NCBI RefSeq assembly: GCF_021130785.1
Contig: NC_060215.1
Span: 70,749,501-70,813,500, forward strand
Direction of reading: 5' to 3'
Source of the DNA: Homalodisca vitripennis
Lineage: Eukaryota; Arthropoda; Insecta; Hemiptera; Cicadellidae
Length of the DNA: 64,000 nucleotides
Positions 60,751 through 64,000 of this stretch are shown piece by piece; within the stretch, counting starts at the first letter, position 1; the number at the start of each line of letters is the position of its first letter. The notes below the pieces were generated by a model. The model saw only the letters and a program-made list of their open reading frames with translations. It was not told the origin of the DNA and did not search any database. The position numbers were made by a program, and so were the translations under genes.

Positions 60751-62104
60751 ACCTAAACCAAAACCTTTCAGCCAAGGGTTGCTCTACACTATGAATCATA
60801 TCGGCATTTGAAGCCGGTTATTTTTAGAGACTACAAGAAATATGTGTTAATGTTTTGTAATTGTGCATCATGTGACGTGTGTTAACAGTATGTAGCCGAA
60901 CTGCCATAACAGCCCATGTTAATTTAAGCGATTTCAAGTAAATTGTGCTCGGATACCCTTTGAAATACTATTTTTGCATTTGCAGACATTTATATATGTG
61001 TTTTGATCGTGAAAAATAAAAAAAATAACATTGTTAAATCTAGAATTGAAGTTATTTTTATAATTAAGTTTCTACTTAAAGAGATTGCCAATAGGCTATT
61101 TTTAATACCTTTCCTTTCTGTCTCATTTAAAACTGTTTCATTTTGTTAAAGGTTTATACAGAGATAATTGTGTAGATATTACTCGTAATTGATGAAGTTA
61201 AAATTACATATCAACATTTGTTTACTTTTATTCTTAGATTAAATCGCCACCACCGATAGGCTATAACAGTGGAAACATCATTCTACAAATGATAATATTA
61301 CTGCATTGTAAAACATGTATACATTTAGATTAATAAACATATACTTACACTTTCTGTGTCCAAAGTATTGGTTGGTGTATCCTTCTCCTTCAGAAATGCA
61401 AATAGCTTGTAGGCAAACCAAGTGTTCACATATAACTGGTCACGTCCTGGAAGTAAACGATGTCATGTCAGTACTGCGGCTATTTCCTCCATGAGTAAAA
61501 AAATAAGATAATTTTAGTAGCCTAACAAAGTATTTTTTAATTAAAAACATAGTCACAATTTCTTGCTCGCATGAAATAGTTGACAAATCAATCATAGAAT
61601 TTGGTTTTTAAAGACTGCTTTCGTGCAAACTGCATGTACTCATTACAAAAAATCTGAAATTTCTAATTTAATCACGTGTTTTACATTAACAATTAAGTAC
61701 AGTTAAGGATGTATAATGTGGGCCTATTCAGTTGTTAAAAGGTATAATTATTTCTTTAGAAATGTTAGTAGTACTGACTAAAAGAAAAAAATATACCTGT
61801 ATCCATCGGGTTTCGACGGGGCTACAGAAAGTGTAAAATTAATTATGCACGGACTCACCTGAACCAGTGGAATTTTTTGTCTTCTTTTCCTTTGCTTTTT
61901 CTCGCCGGAAGGATGAGAGCAGGGATGACATTTTCGATTTCGCCTCTCCATGATCACAACCCACCTCACTGGCAATTTCACGCCAGGCGTCACTTTTTTA
62001 TTTTTAATATGGTATTTATTGTCTTTTGGGTCCCATAACTCCGTTCGAACTCGATAAGCATTCACCAGAGTCTCGATGCATTCACGACTCCATTCAAAAT
62101 CCAT
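59312..62104 (-). pseudogene. Harbinger accessory MADF/Myb-SANT-like protein, three exons, frameshifted
   Basis: Minus-strand exons are 62104-61859, 61446-61349 and 59818-59312; all junctions are GT/AG. Exon A encodes a MADF-type DNA-binding domain: MDFEWSRECIETLVNAYRV, RTELWDPKDNKY, then after a one-base shift SDAWREIASEVGCDHGEAKS. Exon B reads RDQLYVNTWFAYKLFAFLKE, the STWFAY-type signature of these proteins. Exon C encodes an acidic then Ser/Pro/Gln-rich tail with a basic cluster (PKKRRRTAVDDPRLAQAYKI) ending LTTL. Exon A is 246 nt where the phases of B and C require 247, consistent with one base lost in the A-run around 61988-61996. In this superfamily the accessory protein binds the ends and helps import the transposase (family knowledge). 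Confidence 0.85.
60751..61348. other. Harbinger internal non-coding region
   Basis: 3' region of the transposase gene and at the same time the long second intron of the antisense MADF gene. It contains AT-rich sequence and a gaaaaataaaaaaaataaca poly(A)-like stretch at 61011-61030. Confidence 0.5.
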
Positions 62105-62330
62105 TTTGATCAAACACAGGTAGTGACAGTTCGAGCCGAAACGACGCGCAGCAACAACTGAGCAAATGCCCGTCCACACTGAGCGCGCAAGGGCGAACAA
62201 ACTTCAAAGATGTTCGTCAAAATACCGCCATCAGTCGGATCGTGTTGGCGGATGTTCGCGAGTGCGCGAAGCTGCGCGGTTCGCCGTCCACACCAAGTGC
62301 GCCGCTCGGCGCGCACATGTTTTGCGCAGC

Positions 62331-62367
62331 GCGGCGCAGCTCTGCGCGTTCGGTGTGGACGTACCTT
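62331..62367 (-). repeat. Harbinger right terminal inverted repeat
   Basis: Perfect inverted match to 58482-58518. Confidence 0.97.
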
Positions 62368-62371
62368 TAAA

Positions 62372-64000
62372 GATCTCTTTGAAATTCCGTCATGAGGGCA
62401 ATTGCAATAGGCAGATCTCTACGAAATCGACCTAACACATATGCTAATTATTGTTAAAGCAGTTGTAATAAAAATTAAAACTAGTGGTATATTACAAAAA
62501 GTACTTATTACAAAAATATCAGATAGGAAGATATGGTTTACAATCCATAAATGTCTATTATATTTATTATCTTACTAATTGCACAAAAATACTGACGTTT
62601 ATGGTTGAGAAATATGTCCATCTTTTATAATTGACAGACATAAACTTACAATTTTTTTTCTCTTGGTTCATAAAAATTCTTCAAAAATACATTTGATTAT
62701 TTAAAATTTATCTAATGTCTCTATTTTATAGCATGTTCTACTAATTTTGATTTTTTAGGGTTTTTACTCCACCTCTTTAATAAATGTTTTTTCATTTCAT
62801 TTTTCTACATTTTCTTTTATAATCATTTAAGTGTTCTTTTACTCTTGTTAATATTTGACATTTGTGCCATCCACAACATTTTGCTACATCTACAATCAAT
62901 TATACATATTGCGTTGTTTATTTCTTGTTGTTTGATTTTAGGTTTTAATTTAGTTAAATAACTGTAGATTATTAGATGATTAAATAAATAGTATGATGAA
63001 TTCATAGTTTGTTAAATTCATAAAAACCACATTGAAGACAGCCTTTAAAATTGGAATGATAAACCTAAAATTTTCTTAAGGTATTTTGGTGATGTCTTTT
63101 TGTAAAGGTAAATACAATTAATATTAAAAATGCAATATTATAATCTAATAATAATTTTTCTCTTGATTTGTGACTGCTAGAACAAAATTAAACTAACATT
63201 TTTTATCTTTACTGGTTTCTGAAATAAATAATAAAATCTGAGAAACACAGACAGGCAGACATTTCATACAACTTGATATTTTTTGCTTGCCTTGACCCCA
63301 TGAACAAAGCTCTAAAAGATCACTGGAGAGTTCATAAAAACCCTGTATCTCAAGAAGAAGTACATGAGTTTGAATTTTGTTCCTTGCTTATTAACTTCAC
63401 CTTTGGTTCCAAAATGCCACAGACTTCTTTAAAAAAATTCAAAGTAAGACTTACAACTCTAGGATACTCATAGAAACAGAATCGTGGTTCAAAAATAAAT
63501 AGTTGAATAAAGTACAGGAAGTGTTTTGATTTGAAGATTTAGGAAATAAACTTCTCTTTTCTAACAACAAATTTCCTCCATTTAATGAAGAACGCTACTT
63601 TGTAAATATGTAATACTATGTATCAACTGCACTCAACCAAGAGCTAGTTTATAATGTTCTGCTTTATTGTAATTGATTTTAGTTTGATAGAGAGAGCTGT
63701 TCAACAGTCAGTTTTATTAATATAATAAGTATTATATAGAGATATAGAATTAGTTTTCAGTTTCTTTAGACCACCATTTTGCTCTCACAACCAAGATATA
63801 TTTGCAATTTTCCAGTTAAGGAACATTCATTGTACCTCAGTATCAAATTAATTAAAAAATGTTGTATTTTTGATTATCAACAATACCAATAACAAATTTC
63901 ACTCAATAAAAAAGTGTAAGCATACAATAAGAGGTGACGGTTGTATGGTGATTATCTTATAGCTAGGTGAATAATCTTATCATATGAAGAGAATATCCTG
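62372..64000. other. Right flank, AT-rich, unassigned
   Basis: Includes a LINE-like 3' end at 62750-62805 (ctccacctctttaataaatg then catttcattt). A plus frame at 63273-63473 encodes DHWRVHKNPVSQEEVHEFEF, is open to TAG and not recognised. Nothing else supported. Confidence 0.4.

Larger units (their letters stand above)
58482..62367 (+). mobile_element. PIF/Harbinger DNA transposon, full length, decayed
   Basis: The 37-bp perfect terminal inverted repeats at 58482-58518 and 62331-62367 start AAGGTACGTCCACACCGAAC. Both are followed inward by GC-rich subterminal sequence (many gcgc words; 'cgtccacac' again at 62168 and 62284). TA flanks both ends; the family normally duplicates TWA, and the surrounding TTTAAA-like sequence makes the exact target ambiguous. 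The left copy has an extra 10-bp tctgcgccgc just inside the repeat. The element contains the two proteins expected of the superfamily: a plus-strand DDE transposase and a minus-strand MADF DNA-binding protein. Confidence 0.95.

Noticed and set aside
62166..62435. Plus-strand ORFs in the right end of the Harbinger element
   Set aside because: They run through the GC-rich subterminal and terminal repeat DNA; this gives stop-poor frames by composition.

Overview
The window is AT-rich eukaryotic DNA with very long introns, many mobile elements and no operon structure. The kinase sequence and the mix of transposons (PIF/Harbinger with a MADF gene, a DD41D Tc1/mariner-type element, Jockey/CR1-type LINEs, a tRNA-derived SINE) point to an insect, possibly a hemipteroid. 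The order is a guess.

One host gene spans most of the window on the plus strand: a calcium/calmodulin-dependent protein kinase kinase (CaMKK). Nine coding exons were assembled by eye: 4281-4334, 23860-23911, 35777-35920, 38036-38146, 43861-44054, 46123-46338, 48620-48787, 50029-50120 and 53244-53322. All splice junctions are GT/AG and the phases agree. Together they give 369 codons plus a stop, running from the glycine-rich loop through the kinase domain and the autoinhibitory/calmodulin-binding segment to the C terminus. The N-terminal exons lie upstream of the window.

The first two introns (19.5 and 11.9 kb) and the later ones hold most of the repeats. These include a 5'-truncated LINE with a long open reverse transcriptase (7.2-8.7 kb, minus), a DD41D transposon (14.4-16.3 kb), and a LINE fragment abutting a 120-bp minisatellite (17.0-18.5 kb). 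A related 117-bp minisatellite with the same terminal sequence lies at 21.5-23.05 kb. Further on are a LINE RNase H fragment (32.6-33.5 kb) and a badly degraded LINE (40.6-42.9 kb). Several short tandem duplications and AT microsatellites are scattered between them. Two short minus-strand stretches near 12.3 and 12.7 kb look like possible coding exons of an unrecognised gene.

Downstream of the kinase gene are a long 3' flank, a degenerate repeat field (57.2-58.1 kb), a tRNA-Val-like SINE head (58.29 kb) and a complete but decayed PIF/Harbinger transposon (58482-62367). That transposon has 37-bp perfect terminal inverted repeats. Its plus-strand transposase has two exons, and its minus-strand MADF protein has three, one of them inside the transposase intron. 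Both genes carry inactivating changes. The last 1.6 kb shows only AT-rich sequence and one small unassigned ORF.
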